64,000 nt of DNA from Granulosicoccus sp964390335 (GCA_964390335.1 CAYMHU010000004.1:122382-186381); one strand, 5' to 3'. Shown: positions 8,564 through 18,267, numbered from the stretch's first letter. Program-made: numbers and translations. Notes: generated by a model not told the origin, from the sequence alone.

Positions 8564-9754
8564 ATGGATGCACTTTTGTCCGGTAGTAATACGTTGTTCG
8601 TATTGCTTGGAGCTATTCTCGTTTTATTCATGCATGCCGGTTTTGCTTTTCTCGAAGTGGGAACAGTCAGAGAAAAAAATCAGGTCAATGCACTCAGTAA
8701 AATTTTTGCAGACTTTGGTGCTTCTACCATCGCGTATTTTTTTATTGGTTACCAGGTCGCTTATGGCATGGACTTCTTCGCTGCGGCAACTGAGCTTTCA
8801 ACTGGTAATGGATTTGAGTTGGTTAAGTTCTTTTTCTTACTTACCTTCGCAGCAGCGATTCCAGCGATTATTTCTGGCGGTATTGCAGAGCGTGCACGCT
8901 TCTATCCACAGATGTTAGCGTCGTTTGTGATCGTTGCGTTGGCCTATCCATTCTTCGAAGGATTAATCTGGAATGGAAACTACGGTTACCAAGCCTGGAT
9001 AGAAGGGGTTGCCGGGGCACCATTTCATGATTTTGCCGGTTCCGTTGTGGTACACGGTGTGGGCGGTTGGATTGCGTTTAGCGCAGTCATCTTGCTGGGG
9101 GCTCGACAAGGTCGTTATCGTTCCGATGGATCAATTGGGGCTGCGTTCGCGCCATCCAGTATTCCGTTTCTTGCGTTAGGCGCTTGGATTCTAACTGTGG
9201 GCTGGTTTGGTTTTAACGTGATGTCTGCTCAGGCAGTTGATGGTATAAGTGGTCTGGTTGCAATGAACTCGTTAATGGCCATGGTTGGTGGTTTACTCGC
9301 CGCGTTAATTGCCGGCAAGAATGACCCCGGTTTTTTACACAATGGTCCACTGGCGGGCCTGGTTGCAGTTTGTGCTGGCTCTGACGTGATGCACCCGATG
9401 GGTTCGTTGATTGTTGGCGCTATCGCGGGTGCATTGTTTGTGTGGAGTTTCACTATGGCACAGAACAAATGGAAGATCGATGATGTATTGGGTGTTTGGC
9501 CATTGCATGGCTTATGTGGCGCCTGGGGTGGAATCGCCTGTGGTATTTTCGGTCAGGAAGCGTTCAAAGGAATGGGTGGTGTTTCATTTCAGGCGCAGCT
9601 CATCGGTACCGTTAGCGGTGTGGTTTTTGCGGCTTTAGTTGGATTTGTCGTGTATGGACTGATAAAAGCTATGGTTGGTATTAGACTTACAGAAGAGCAA
9701 GAGCATATGGGTGCAGATTTAAGTATGCATAACATCTCTTCTACGCCAAAATAA
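8564..9754 (+). CDS. amt: Ammonium transporter (Amt/MEP family)
   Basis: Inner-membrane channel for ammonium uptake, 396 residues with about eleven hydrophobic helices. Family hallmarks are visible: the N-terminal helix LGAILVLFMHAGFAFLEVG, the conserved Asp in DFAGSVVVH followed by the first pore histidine, the second pore histidine in PLHGLCGAWGG, and a cytoplasmic C-terminus with LTEEQEHMGADLSMH. It is immediately followed (25 bp) by a PII gene, the classic amt/glnK pairing, here in the order amt-glnK rather than the enterobacterial glnK-amtB. A candidate NtrC site at 8371-8387 suggests induction under nitrogen limitation. There is no cleavable signal peptide of the AmtB type. Assignment is firm. 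Confidence 0.95.
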   Translation: MDALLSGSNTLFVLLGAILVLFMHAGFAFLEVGTVREKNQVNALSKIFADFGASTIAYFFIGYQVAYGMDFFAAATELSTGNGFELVKFFFLLTFAAAIPAIISGGIAERARFYPQMLASFVIVALAYPFFEGLIWNGNYGYQAWIEGVAGAPFHDFAGSVVVHGVGGWIAFSAVILLGARQGRYRSDGSIGAAFAPSSIPFLALGAWILTVGWFGFNVMSAQAVDGISGLVAMNSLMAMVGGLLAALIAGKNDPGFLHNGPLAGLVAVCAGSDVMHPMGSLIVGAIAGALFVWSFTMAQNKWKIDDVLGVWPLHGLCGAWGGIACGIFGQEAFKGMGGVSFQAQLIGTVSGVVFAALVGFVVYGLIKAMVGIRLTEEQEHMGADLSMHNISSTPK

Positions 9755-9779
9755 GCAACATGCAATTTGAGGAAATAAC

Positions 9780-10118
9780 ATGAAACGAATAACTGCAATT
9801 ATAAAGCCCTTTAAATTGGATGCCGTTAGAGAAGAGCTGGCAACCGCAGGTGTTGCTGGTATTACTGTTACTGAAGTAAAAGGGTTTGGTCGGCAAAAAG
9901 GTCACACCGAGCTGTACCGAGGTGCAGAATACGTGATCGACTTTATTCCGAAAGTGAAGCTTGAAGTGGTTGTCGCTGACGACATCCTTGATGCTTGTAT
10001 TGAAGGGATTATTCGTGCGGCCAATACAGGCAAAATCGGGGACGGTAAAATATTCGTAGATTCGGTGGACCGAGTTATTCGAATTCGTACTCAAGAAGAG
10101 GGTGAATCAGCCTTATAG
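9780..10118 (+). CDS. glnK: Nitrogen regulatory protein PII (GlnK)
   Basis: Trimeric cytosolic PII signal protein of 112 residues that senses 2-oxoglutarate and ATP/ADP and plugs the ammonium channel when nitrogen is sufficient. The start MKRITAIIKPFKLD, the T-loop ending RGAEY with the uridylylated Tyr51 position, the B-loop region TGKIGDGKIFV and the C-loop VIRIRTQEEGESAL are all present. The sequence AGGAAATAAC supplies a ribosome binding site just before the ATG. It is 25 bp downstream of amt, so the two are almost certainly co-transcribed; GlnK is preferred over GlnB for that reason. A shared terminator-like hairpin follows at 10149-10174. Confidence 0.95.
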   Translation: MKRITAIIKPFKLDAVREELATAGVAGITVTEVKGFGRQKGHTELYRGAEYVIDFIPKVKLEVVVADDILDACIEGIIRAANTGKIGDGKIFVDSVDRVIRIRTQEEGESAL

Positions 10119-10148
10119 ACAATTTAAGCTTGTCATTGACCGAAAATC

Positions 10149-10174
10149 AGGTCGCCGGTATTCAACGGCGACCT
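10149..10174. terminator. Hairpin between glnK and the LysR gene (likely bidirectional terminator)
   Basis: Nine-base perfect stem AGGTCGCCG / CGGCGACCT with an eight-base loop, located 31 bp after the glnK stop and 38 bp after the convergent LysR stop. Short pyrimidine tracts (CCTTTC on plus, GATTTTC on minus) flank it. It most likely ends transcription from both sides, though the U-tracts are weak. Confidence 0.6.
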
Positions 10175-10211
10175 CCTTTCTAACAGTCCGGTAGTTTAAC
10201 TTGCCGGTTTT

Positions 10212-11126
10212 TCAGCTTGCGGGTGTTTCCCAGGGTGGATGGGGCGTAAATTTACTGACCATGAAATCGGTAAACACACGTACCTTATTGCTTAAGTGCC
10301 TTCGGTGTGGGTACACCAACTGAATTGACGAACTATCCGCTGAATGATCTTGCAGCAACGGTACCACCAGATTTTGTTCCAGTGACGGTTGCACTACATA
10401 GCTTGCCAGTCGTGCAATACCAATACCAGCCTTAACAGCTTCATGCAATGCCGAGGCGCTGTTGGTGTGGAAATTACCTTTGACGCGTTGGGATTGAATG
10501 CCGTCTTTTGTTGTAAATTCCCAGTCGTTAAAATGCTGGATAGAAGAGTGCGTTAAGCAATTGTGATTCATTAAATCAGCAGGTGTTTTAGGCGTTCCAT
10601 TTTTTGCTAAGTATTCTGGGGATGCACAAATGACGCGCTTGTTAACTGCCAGGCGGCGTGCAACCAGTGATTCATCCGTTAAACCGTCGCTTAGAACGAT
10701 CGCAACATCGACACCTTCACCAACCAGGTCGACCTCACGTTCGCTGAGTTCGAGCTCAACACGCAGCTCAGGGAAGGACGCCATAAATTCCGGCATCAAC
10801 TTAATCATTTGAATACGCGCAAAGGCCGAGATGGTTGTTACGCGTAAGGTGCCGCTTACGCGATCATGCAGTGCCATGACGGCATCTTCTGCTTGTTGGA
10901 TTTCTTGCAAGATGGCGCCGCAGCGATCCTGAAATGCATGGCCTTCTGCCGTTAAACTGAGCTTACGGGTAGTGCGCTGGAACAACCGGGCTCCAAGACG
11001 ATCCTCAAGACGAGTGATCAGTTTACTGACAGCCGATGGGGTTAAATCAAGCTCGCGAGCAGCTGCCGAAAAGCTGCCCATATCGGCCGCTTTGGAGAAA
11101 ACGAGCATTTCTGAGTACTTATCCAT
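10212..11126 (-). CDS. LysR-family transcriptional regulator
   Basis: 304-residue DNA-binding regulator. The N-terminal winged helix-turn-helix is visible as MLVFSKAADMGSFSAAAREL followed by TPSAVSKLITRLEDRLGARL, and the rest is the periplasmic-binding-like effector domain of the CrgA/AaeR-type subgroup (VSGTLRVTT, SDGLTDESLVARRL). It is divergent from the ABC transporter gene that begins near 11340, which makes that gene a candidate target; LysR regulators often control a divergent neighbour. It converges on glnK through a shared hairpin. The effector is unknown. Confidence 0.92.
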   Translation of the reverse strand: MDKYSEMLVFSKAADMGSFSAAARELDLTPSAVSKLITRLEDRLGARLFQRTTRKLSLTAEGHAFQDRCGAILQEIQQAEDAVMALHDRVSGTLRVTTISAFARIQMIKLMPEFMASFPELRVELELSEREVDLVGEGVDVAIVLSDGLTDESLVARRLAVNKRVICASPEYLAKNGTPKTPADLMNHNCLTHSSIQHFNDWEFTTKDGIQSQRVKGNFHTNSASALHEAVKAGIGIARLASYVVQPSLEQNLVVPLLQDHSADSSSIQLVYPHRRHLSNKVRVFTDFMVSKFTPHPPWETPAS

Positions 11127-11339
11127 ATTATTAGTGCTAACGTTTCACTATTGATTGCGCAAAGGATATATTACTAGCCGTTCAATAACAAATAGAAATT
11201 GTGCTTGTGTTTCACAAACCGCGCAAAATCCGCGGTATGCTGGCACTCGATTGCAATTTGGCCTGTTTTTTTTGTCCGTAATTTTACGGCGTTACCATCA
11301 TTTCGCCAACTTTCTTCTAATTTGTGGCGCGTAGTAAAA

Positions 11340-13226
11340 GTGTCTGTATACAACTTTTTTGAACGTTTAATCGACCCGTTCGCTGACGAGTCTGCCGAGC
11401 GACCACCCACCGGTACGTTCAAATTTATCTGGCATTTCATCGCGCCGGTCAAATGGGTGGTGTTCAGCACCCTGCTTGCGTCCGGTATTGCTGCGGTCTG
11501 TGAACTCTATTTATACGCTTACATGGGTTATTTGGTTGACTGGATGGCCGAAACAGACCCTAAAACGTTTTTTGAGACGCATGGCTGGTCGCTTGTGGGT
11601 ATGGTCATTATCGCAGGCATCGTGCGACCGCTTGCGTTGCTGGTGTCGCGTTCTCTGATCAATCTGGCGTTGGCACCTGGCATTGTGTCGCTGACCCGCT
11701 GGCATAACCACCGGTACGTGCTGGGCCAGAGCATGAGCTTTTTTCAAAATGATTTTGCCGGCAGGGTTGCGCAGAAGGTTATGCAAACCGGTAATGCAGT
11801 TCGCGAAGTGGTCATCAATGTGGTTGATGGCGTGTGGCTGTTGGTTATTTATCTTGTTGCTATCGTGGCCTTTTTGGTGGATATCAAGCCCGTATTGTTG
11901 ATACCAATAGGCTTATGGATTGTTGCGTATTGTTCAATCATTATTTGGATGGTGCCACCGGTTCGCAATAAATCAGCGAGTTTGTCTGAAGCCACATCGG
12001 CGTTAACCGGACGCGTTGTGGACAGCTATACCAACATACAATCAGTCAAGCTGTTTGCGCATCATAAACTAGAAGAAGATTTCGCCGGAGCAGGTATTCG
12101 TCGGCACATTAATGCGTTTTTTGTGCTGATGCGTGCCATCTTAAATATGACGGTAACTATGACCGTTATTAATTCCTTGCTGATACTGGGTACTGCAGGC
12201 TTATCCATTTGGCTTTGGTCGAACAATGCTATTACAGTGGGTGAAGTGGCTATAGCCAATGGTTTAATAATTCGAATAAATCAAATGTCAGGATGGATGC
12301 TGCGAACAATTACATCGTTGTTTGAAAATTTCGGCACTATTGAAAATGGTATAGAAACAATAAGCCAAACAACAGACATTGTTGATGTGCCTAACGCGCC
12401 TGATTTACAAGTCAGCTCTGGCGCAATTGACTTCACCGATATCTCTTTTCAGTATGCAGATACACATGCAAAAGCGCACACTGCAACTCAGCCCAGTGCG
12501 ATCAGCAAAACGCAACTGCCGATATTACAAAACTGCACCATAAACATCGCGGCCGGGGAGAAGGTTGGTTTGGTGGGGCGTTCGGGTTCCGGTAAATCAA
12601 CGCTTATTAGCTTATTGATGCGGTTTCATAATTTGGAACACGGATCGATATGCATTGATGGTCAGGACATCAGACAAGTTACTCAGGCAAGTTTGCGCAG
12701 TAATATTGGTGTAGTCACGCAAGATAGCTCTTTGTTACACAGAAGCGTGCGAGACAATATCCGCTACGGTCGAGCGGGTGCCAGTGATGAAGACATTATG
12801 CAGGCTGCTAAGCGTGCGGCCGCAACTGATTTTATTCCCGGGCTTATCGATACTCAAGGCAAAGTGGGTCTTGATGCAACAGTAGGCGAGCGGGGAGTCA
12901 AACTGTCAGGTGGCCAAAGGCAACGTCTGGCAATCGCCCGCGTCATACTTAAAGATGCGCCAATATTGATTCTTGATGAAGCCACATCGGCACTGGATTC
13001 TGAAGTTGAGTCAGCAATTCAGGAGCAGCTGAATGAGTTAATGGAAGGAAAAACCGTGCTAGCGGTTGCGCATCGATTATCCACAATCGCAGCGCTTGAT
13101 CGTTTAATCGTGTTGGACAACGGACACATTGTTGAAACCGGAACTCATACACAATTATTGGAACAACAAGGCTTGTACGCGCAGTTGTGGAGTCGCCAAT
13201 CTGGCGGTTTTCTTGGGGTGGGTTAA
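11340..13226 (+). CDS. ABC transporter, fused permease and ATP-binding half-exporter
   Basis: Type I ABC exporter half-transporter that would act as a homodimer in the inner membrane. The N-terminal part has about six hydrophobic helices; the C-terminal ATPase has Walker A GRSGSGKST, the signature LSGGQRQRLAIARVI and Walker B ILILDEATSALD, then the H-loop AHRLST. The reading frame is open from a TTG at 11199, but the first 47 codons do not resemble protein sequence of the family, so the GTG at 11340 (VSVYNFFERL) is chosen; TTG 11322 is another option. The substrate cannot be deduced; the general architecture is MsbA-like. It is divergent from a LysR gene. Confidence 0.88.
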   Translation: MSVYNFFERLIDPFADESAERPPTGTFKFIWHFIAPVKWVVFSTLLASGIAAVCELYLYAYMGYLVDWMAETDPKTFFETHGWSLVGMVIIAGIVRPLALLVSRSLINLALAPGIVSLTRWHNHRYVLGQSMSFFQNDFAGRVAQKVMQTGNAVREVVINVVDGVWLLVIYLVAIVAFLVDIKPVLLIPIGLWIVAYCSIIIWMVPPVRNKSASLSEATSALTGRVVDSYTNIQSVKLFAHHKLEEDFAGAGIRRHINAFFVLMRAILNMTVTMTVINSLLILGTAGLSIWLWSNNAITVGEVAIANGLIIRINQMSGWMLRTITSLFENFGTIENGIETISQTTDIVDVPNAPDLQVSSGAIDFTDISFQYADTHAKAHTATQPSAISKTQLPILQNCTINIAAGEKVGLVGRSGSGKSTLISLLMRFHNLEHGSICIDGQDIRQVTQASLRSNIGVVTQDSSLLHRSVRDNIRYGRAGASDEDIMQAAKRAAATDFIPGLIDTQGKVGLDATVGERGVKLSGGQRQRLAIARVILKDAPILILDEATSALDSEVESAIQEQLNELMEGKTVLAVAHRLSTIAALDRLIVLDNGHIVETGTHTQLLEQQGLYAQLWSRQSGGFLGVG

Positions 13227-13430
13227 ATATTCGGTGTTTTTACCCGAATCAGCGCAATTCGCGTTTCTGTTTGCTATAACAATAGGTAGGAGATAAATGT
13301 AAGTGCTAACGAAAGTGTGAACGTAATCACTTAATGGGGCTGCTAGGTACTGTTGAACAGCCGGCATTGGACGCTATTAATGGATAAGGCTACGGGATTG
13401 GTAGCTGCATATTGGACAGTGAAACGCGCA

Positions 13431-14399
13431 ATGAAACTCTTCGCTACATCAGCGTATGAAACACACGAGATGCTGGATACTTTAAAAGAGTATGCGGCAA
13501 AAGACAGGCATGCTCGCCATGAATTAGTTGATTCAGCGGCCGATGCCGATGCCATTCTTTTTACGGAAAACACGCATTTTGATGATTACCTGTTCAGTAA
13601 CTTATCTGAGCATCCATTAGTAAAAGCCTTCCCAGAGAAGGTATTCATGTATAACGAATCGGATAAGCCCTGGTCAGCATTGCCTGGTTTGTATTGTTCA
13701 ATGCCCAAACGGTTTTTTCAGCCCAGCAAACAAATTGCATTTCCATATTTATCCACACCGAATGAATTTATAAAAGACGTTTACAAACGCGATGTAGAGC
13801 GCAAGTGGTTGTTCTCCTTTGTTGGCTCAGTCAGTCATCGATCTCGGCGTGATGTTGTGGCTTTGGGTGATGTCAGTAGAGGTGTTAAAGATACATCCGA
13901 ATTTAATGTCTGGGACTGCACCGACGATGTGAAAGCAGCGCAAGGCAGCGTCTTTGCTGACACCATGGCAGCGAGTTGGTTTATGTTGTGCCCGCGTGGC
14001 ATCGGCACATCATCGTATCGATTGTTTGAAACCCTGGAAGCAGGCAGAGCACCGGTCATCATGTCTGATCAATGGGTGCCCACACCACATATCAATTGGG
14101 ATTTCGCCATAAAAGTGCGCGAAAAAGACATCAAAAACATCCCTGAAATTCTGCGTTCCGTTGCCGGTGAGGCTAAGGAGCGGGGCGACGCCGCGCGTGC
14201 AGCCTGGGAATCAGCTTATGCGCCAGACACCATGTTTGATACGGTGTGTGAATCAGTGGCCTGGTTGATTGAAGAGCACCAGCACAAAGGAGAAGCGCAT
14301 CCCTTACGTCAGCTTCGTAAGCTGGCTATCGCAACCGATCTGGCAGCCATACAGTCGTTGCGGGCCCTACGAAAGTCGTTGCTACACAGCACGTCTTAG
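13431..14399 (+). CDS. Exostosin-like glycosyltransferase (GT47 type)
   Basis: Predicted glycosyltransferase with an exostosin-like GT-B C-terminal region: FSFVGSVSHRSRR, then FMLCPRGIGTSSYRLFETLE and AGRAPVIMSDQWVPTPHINW, the segment typical of the family's nucleotide-sugar-binding half. No signal peptide or membrane anchor is clear, so it is probably cytoplasmic. The frame is open from TTG 13353 and has an ATG at 13380; ATG 13431 (MKLFATSAYE) was chosen because it begins the first recognisable beta strand. None has a good ribosome binding site. It stands alone between an ABC exporter and an HNH nuclease gene rather than in a polysaccharide cluster, so the acceptor is unknown. Confidence 0.75.
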   Translation: MKLFATSAYETHEMLDTLKEYAAKDRHARHELVDSAADADAILFTENTHFDDYLFSNLSEHPLVKAFPEKVFMYNESDKPWSALPGLYCSMPKRFFQPSKQIAFPYLSTPNEFIKDVYKRDVERKWLFSFVGSVSHRSRRDVVALGDVSRGVKDTSEFNVWDCTDDVKAAQGSVFADTMAASWFMLCPRGIGTSSYRLFETLEAGRAPVIMSDQWVPTPHINWDFAIKVREKDIKNIPEILRSVAGEAKERGDAARAAWESAYAPDTMFDTVCESVAWLIEEHQHKGEAHPLRQLRKLAIATDLAAIQSLRALRKSLLHSTS

Positions 14400-14491
14400 C
14401 CTAACCCCGTCGCTCGGCCCTAACCGAAGGAGCCAATTTGGGCTGTTGCAGGATAATCCTGCAGACCTGCCTGCTTAACACGGATGGATTA

Positions 14492-15094
14492 ATGTGTTAT
14501 ACAGTTTGCAGGGAGGACGGAAAGACAAACACTTCAACGTATACAAACGCTAAAGTGCTTCGCCTAAACAAGGCAGGTACCCCCATCGCATGGCTCAGCT
14601 GGCAAGAAACAGCCACACTCATGGTTAAAGACCAAGTGATATGGACGCTGGGTGAAACCATACACACGGTACGCGGTGGCTATAATAAATCCGGCGAACG
14701 CTCGGTTTTAGAATTACCCAGTATTATTGCTTGCGATGGCCGAGTGGATAGCTCCGCATTTACCCCACCACTTACCAATTCGTTGTTGTTTGCTCGCGAT
14801 CAACAGGTGTGCATGTACTGTGGCGTGGAGTTCCCGGTTCGAGAATTGTCGCGAGATCATGTGAAACCAACCTCTCGTGGCGGTCGAGATCGCTGGACGA
14901 ACTGCGTTACTGCCTGTCGTCGCTGTAATAATCGCAAGGGCAGTAAAACACCGGAAGAGGCCAATATGCAGCTGCTGGCTATTCCATTTGCACCGAACCG
15001 GTACGAGTTCTTTTATTTATCTAATCGCGATGTACTGGCTGATCAAATGGAATTTTTAAAAACCCGATTCTCAAAGCACGTCAGTTGGTCGTGA
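14492..15094 (+). CDS. HNH endonuclease family protein
   Basis: About 200 residues with a C-terminal HNH fold: zinc-type CMYCG, the catalytic LSRDHVKPTSRGG, WTNCVTACRRCNNRKG, and then the conserved tail PEEANMQLLAIPFAPN and NRDVLADQMEFL seen in a widespread bacterial HNH family. Four cysteines of the two CxxC pairs are present. The N-terminal part (KVLRLNKAGTPIAWLSWQ) also matches that family. The start ATG 14492 is chosen over the upstream TTG 14438, because residues before it do not look like the family; a GGGAGG motif lies inside the gene just after it, so the true start is uncertain. It is not next to any restriction or phage gene. The last 24 bp overlap the convergent gene's end. Confidence 0.85.
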   Translation: MCYTVCREDGKTNTSTYTNAKVLRLNKAGTPIAWLSWQETATLMVKDQVIWTLGETIHTVRGGYNKSGERSVLELPSIIACDGRVDSSAFTPPLTNSLLFARDQQVCMYCGVEFPVRELSRDHVKPTSRGGRDRWTNCVTACRRCNNRKGSKTPEEANMQLLAIPFAPNRYEFFYLSNRDVLADQMEFLKTRFSKHVSWS

Positions 15095-16576
15095 AGTTTG
15101 CGTCAGCTTAGTTAACACTTTGTTGGTGTAATCTAAAAACAAGTTCTGCGATTTAGCGAAACCTGATAGTTGCACAACGTAGCGATCACTGACACCCACC
15201 GTCGTAAAAAAAGGCTGATTATTTTCCCCGCGTTTTTTGGACACATAAATATGTGCATCCGGCAGTGACGGTGCAGCACTCACCTTAGTGGTAAAGGAGT
15301 CTGGTTGTAATGCGTTTTGTGCTACCTGGGTGTTTTGGTGCAGCGTTTGAGCGAACAAATCAGCAGTGTTTGCAGATTCTGCATCAATCAGCGTGACTTC
15401 AATCGGTGAGTCAGTTGGGCTTGACTGATCATATAACTGAACAGCAACCATGGCCGTGATAAGGCGTGTAAAACCATCAACAGCAGCATCTCGTCGAGCT
15501 GGATCGGCGCGTAAGTTAACGCCTTTTAATGGTGAAGTTTCTACACTAACCCAGGGTGAATGTAACCAAGGATGATCAATTTTTGTGGATGCGGCCAATA
15601 GACGTTGGTTTCGTTGTTCACGGTCGGTGTTGGGGAAGCTGGCCGGATCCAGAATCTGAATGGGATCCTGAGGTGGGTTGCTCAGCAAACGTTGCAATAA
15701 TGCTTCACCATTGGGTCGATTCGCAATATCCGTAACAAAGCGCTCCCCTTCAACATAGGAGTATTCCAGTACATTACGGCTAATTGCTTGTACCGGCTGC
15801 GTAAGCATATTAGGTGGGTTGCTTGTTCCGAACATAAAATTATCCAATGACGTGAGTCCGGATGAACAATTTTCTATAGCGCATATCTTTCGAGTAACCC
15901 ATTGTGCATGACCTTCAAACGCAGCTGATTGAGCGAAGGATGCGCGAAAGTTTAATTTGCGATTTTCATGAATGCCGTATTTTTTATCATCGGCTGCATG
16001 TACTAGCTCGTGTATCAATAGCGCTAATATAGCGGCATCTTGAGTTTGTTTATCGTTAGGTAGCCTGGCCTGATAACTTGCCAGTAATGGCTCGCTGATC
16101 ATGACTTCGCTGTTGCGTGTAGCGTATAGCGCAGCATACGTTCCTGCCTGGCCACCCATAACTTGATTTAAAAAATGCTCGGCGAATCTTGGATTGTTAA
16201 ACTGATTGTTAACGAGCCTTTTTGTTTCGTGTGTGACTTCTTTGGTTATGTTCGCGTTGTTGGTAATGCGTAAATTAACCGATCTCAGGTTTTGTCCTGT
16301 GTGCGCCTCTACCAAATTCCGGGCACGAAAAAACATTGGGACTAATCGCTCATGCCAGTCAGTCGACTTTTCTGTGACAGGCGTTGTTACAGGGGCTGTA
16401 ATCGGCGCGTTTTTTGAGGTGTCGGATGTTGCAATGACGACAGTCGAAGCATCTGGTTTGACTGAGTCTGATTGACCTGAACCTGTTTGCCTTGGCGCAA
16501 TCAATGCATTTATCGAGGAGCATGCAGTCAGTGATACGAGGCTTGCGAGCGCGAAAACGGTCATACTGTTGCGCAC
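15071..16576 (-). CDS. Putative lipoprotein with zincin-type HELVH motif
   Basis: A predicted outer-membrane or periplasmic lipoprotein of about 500 residues; family not recognised. With the GTG start at 16576 the N-terminus reads MRNSMTVFALASLVSLTAC, giving a basic n-region, hydrophobic core and lipobox LTAC. The frame is open from ATG 16648 and a further ATG lies at 16564. Around residues 189-193 is ALLIHELVHAADD, matching the zinc metalloprotease motif HExxH, and about 30 residues later AAFEGHAQW offers a candidate third ligand Glu. The C-terminal 200 residues show no recognised domain. A Thr/Pro/Val-rich linker follows the lipobox. It may be an M48-like or DUF-type peptidase; activity is inferred only from the motif. 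It overlaps the HNH gene's 3' end by 24 bp on the opposite strand. Confidence 0.72.
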   Translation of the reverse strand: MRNSMTVFALASLVSLTACSSINALIAPRQTGSGQSDSVKPDASTVVIATSDTSKNAPITAPVTTPVTEKSTDWHERLVPMFFRARNLVEAHTGQNLRSVNLRITNNANITKEVTHETKRLVNNQFNNPRFAEHFLNQVMGGQAGTYAALYATRNSEVMISEPLLASYQARLPNDKQTQDAAILALLIHELVHAADDKKYGIHENRKLNFRASFAQSAAFEGHAQWVTRKICAIENCSSGLTSLDNFMFGTSNPPNMLTQPVQAISRNVLEYSYVEGERFVTDIANRPNGEALLQRLLSNPPQDPIQILDPASFPNTDREQRNQRLLAASTKIDHPWLHSPWVSVETSPLKGVNLRADPARRDAAVDGFTRLITAMVAVQLYDQSSPTDSPIEVTLIDAESANTADLFAQTLHQNTQVAQNALQPDSFTTKVSAAPSLPDAHIYVSKKRGENNQPFFTTVGVSDRYVVQLSGFAKSQNLFLDYTNKVLTKLTQTSRPTDVL

Positions 16577-16737
16577 CAAGACTGATCGAGGTGCACATGA
16601 AAGGACGTTGTGGCGTGAATACAGCCGCCTGGTGAAGCTTGTTCGCATATCCGCTGACTAGAATTATCTTTTCGTCAGTCTACCGAGCTTCACCTGCTAA
16701 TGGGAAATTGAGGGCTGAAAATGCCGTATGGTAGGCC

Positions 16738-16767
16738 AAAAAAAAGGGCGGCTTATTCAAGCCGCCC
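16738..16767 (-). terminator. Rho-independent terminator of the GH16 gene
   Basis: Perfect nine-base stem GGGCGGCTT / AAGCCGCCC with a four-base loop, followed on the minus strand by eight T residues. It lies 30 bp after the stop codon of the GH16 gene at 16798. Confidence 0.9.
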
Positions 16768-16797
16768 GATCATTGGGTCTGTTTGCTGAAACAGGGT

Positions 16798-18267
16798 CTA
16801 ATTTTGCTGATATGCCCGGATGTAATCTATTTTGTACTGAGCCGGAAATGGGGTGCTCCAATCCGGGTCGCCAGGCCACCATCCGCCAACGGCTAAATTG
16901 ACTAACAAGTACATCTCCTCCCAAGACACATTGCCATCACTGAAAGAATTTTTTTCCTCACCATCCACGTACCAGGTTATTTTGCCGGGTTCCCAGCGCA
17001 TACCGTACGTATGGAAATCTTGTGAGTAGTCTGTGTCGTTTACCTCATACGAAGGTGTGGAGCGAAGGTTCCAGTTATCGTAGTAGTGATAAGTATTGAA
17101 TACGGTGTTGGGTTGCTGACCAATATATTCAACAACATCAATTTCTGGCCGGCGATCATGATCATGTTGATGCAGTAACCAGAATGCTGACCATAGGCCG
17201 CGGCCTTTCGGTAATTTGGCGCGCATTTCCACATAGCCGTAGCGCATTTTAAATTTGTTGTACGTAGTCAATGCACCTGATAAATAGGGTTGCCAGTTTG
17301 CTTGAGCTTTTAAATGATCGGGTGTTTTAATCGCTGTTATTGTCAGGTGATCACCGTCAAATTCGAATGGCGAGTGCCCAAAATCAGGGTTGTTGATTCG
17401 ATCAATGTAGTATTGGCGCTCGCCATTGATAATCCAATTCGGACCCCAGCGGTACGACGAATTCCATTTGCTGGTATCAAGACTGTATCCGGTGAACTCT
17501 TCAGCAAACACCAGATTGTAACCAGCCGGTACGGAACCACTTTGATTGGATGCGGTTGCAGATGCTACTTGCTGTGTTGGCTCAGCCGCACGCTCAGCGC
17601 TACTATTGCTTGTATTGTTGGCCGTATTGACGGTCAGTCCGTCTGACTTAATCGAAAATTGTTGTTGATCGTCATACGACACAATTTGATAGTTATAGTT
17701 TTGCGCCCACGCTAAACCCCGATCAGTGTGTTCCGGGCTGTGCACTGTTGCGACGTATTGATTGTCGCGGTACACGTTATAGCCTTTAATGGTGCCTGCC
17801 GGTGCACGCCATAGAATTTTAACGCTGCTGCCATCAAGCACTTCGGCAAACAAGCCATCGGGTGGTGTTGGTTTGCCTGTGCTTGGTTCGGGTGCCGGAG
17901 GCGCTATAGCAATACTGTTGTTATCACCGGATATCCAGACCGACACGTCATTTGAAACCGGGCTGAAATTTTTAGCTGCATCGAATGCCACTATCCCATA
18001 GCGATATTCGCTGTTTGGCGAAACGGTCGTATCAAGATAGTTGGTATCGAACACGGTCGCGAAGTAGCTGCCGTTACGGTACACGTTGTAGCCTTGCACA
18101 CCAATATCATCCCAGGGCTTATTCCACGCGACCCGCGCAGTGTTGCTGGAGATTGCTGTCGCCGATAGGCCATTAACGATTGATGGAGCTTGGTTATCAG
18201 CATTTGCAGTCGCGGTCATGCCGACGAAAACCAAGCCAAGGATTTTTTTTCTGTCGCCAAAGATCAT
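16798..18267 (-). CDS. Secreted GH16 family beta-glucanase (laminarinase-like) with two Fn3 domains
   Basis: A 489-residue exported glycoside hydrolase. A signal peptide (MIFGDRKKILGLVFVGMTATANA) is followed by two fibronectin type III-like domains (about residues 27-110 and 130-215), a Ser/Thr/Ala-rich linker and a GH16 catalytic domain (about 245-489). The family signature EIDVVE gives nucleophile Glu375, Asp377 and acid/base Glu380. Aromatic substrate-binding features such as WSAFWLLHQHDHD and VGGWWPGDPDW are typical of laminarinases and lichenases. Likely role: cleavage of beta-1,3 or mixed-link glucans such as algal laminarin outside the cell. It is monocistronic with its own terminator; no carbohydrate-utilisation locus surrounds it. 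Confidence 0.9.
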   Translation of the reverse strand: MIFGDRKKILGLVFVGMTATANADNQAPSIVNGLSATAISSNTARVAWNKPWDDIGVQGYNVYRNGSYFATVFDTNYLDTTVSPNSEYRYGIVAFDAAKNFSPVSNDVSVWISGDNNSIAIAPPAPEPSTGKPTPPDGLFAEVLDGSSVKILWRAPAGTIKGYNVYRDNQYVATVHSPEHTDRGLAWAQNYNYQIVSYDDQQQFSIKSDGLTVNTANNTSNSSAERAAEPTQQVASATASNQSGSVPAGYNLVFAEEFTGYSLDTSKWNSSYRWGPNWIINGERQYYIDRINNPDFGHSPFEFDGDHLTITAIKTPDHLKAQANWQPYLSGALTTYNKFKMRYGYVEMRAKLPKGRGLWSAFWLLHQHDHDRRPEIDVVEYIGQQPNTVFNTYHYYDNWNLRSTPSYEVNDTDYSQDFHTYGMRWEPGKITWYVDGEEKNSFSDGNVSWEEMYLLVNLAVGGWWPGDPDWSTPFPAQYKIDYIRAYQQN

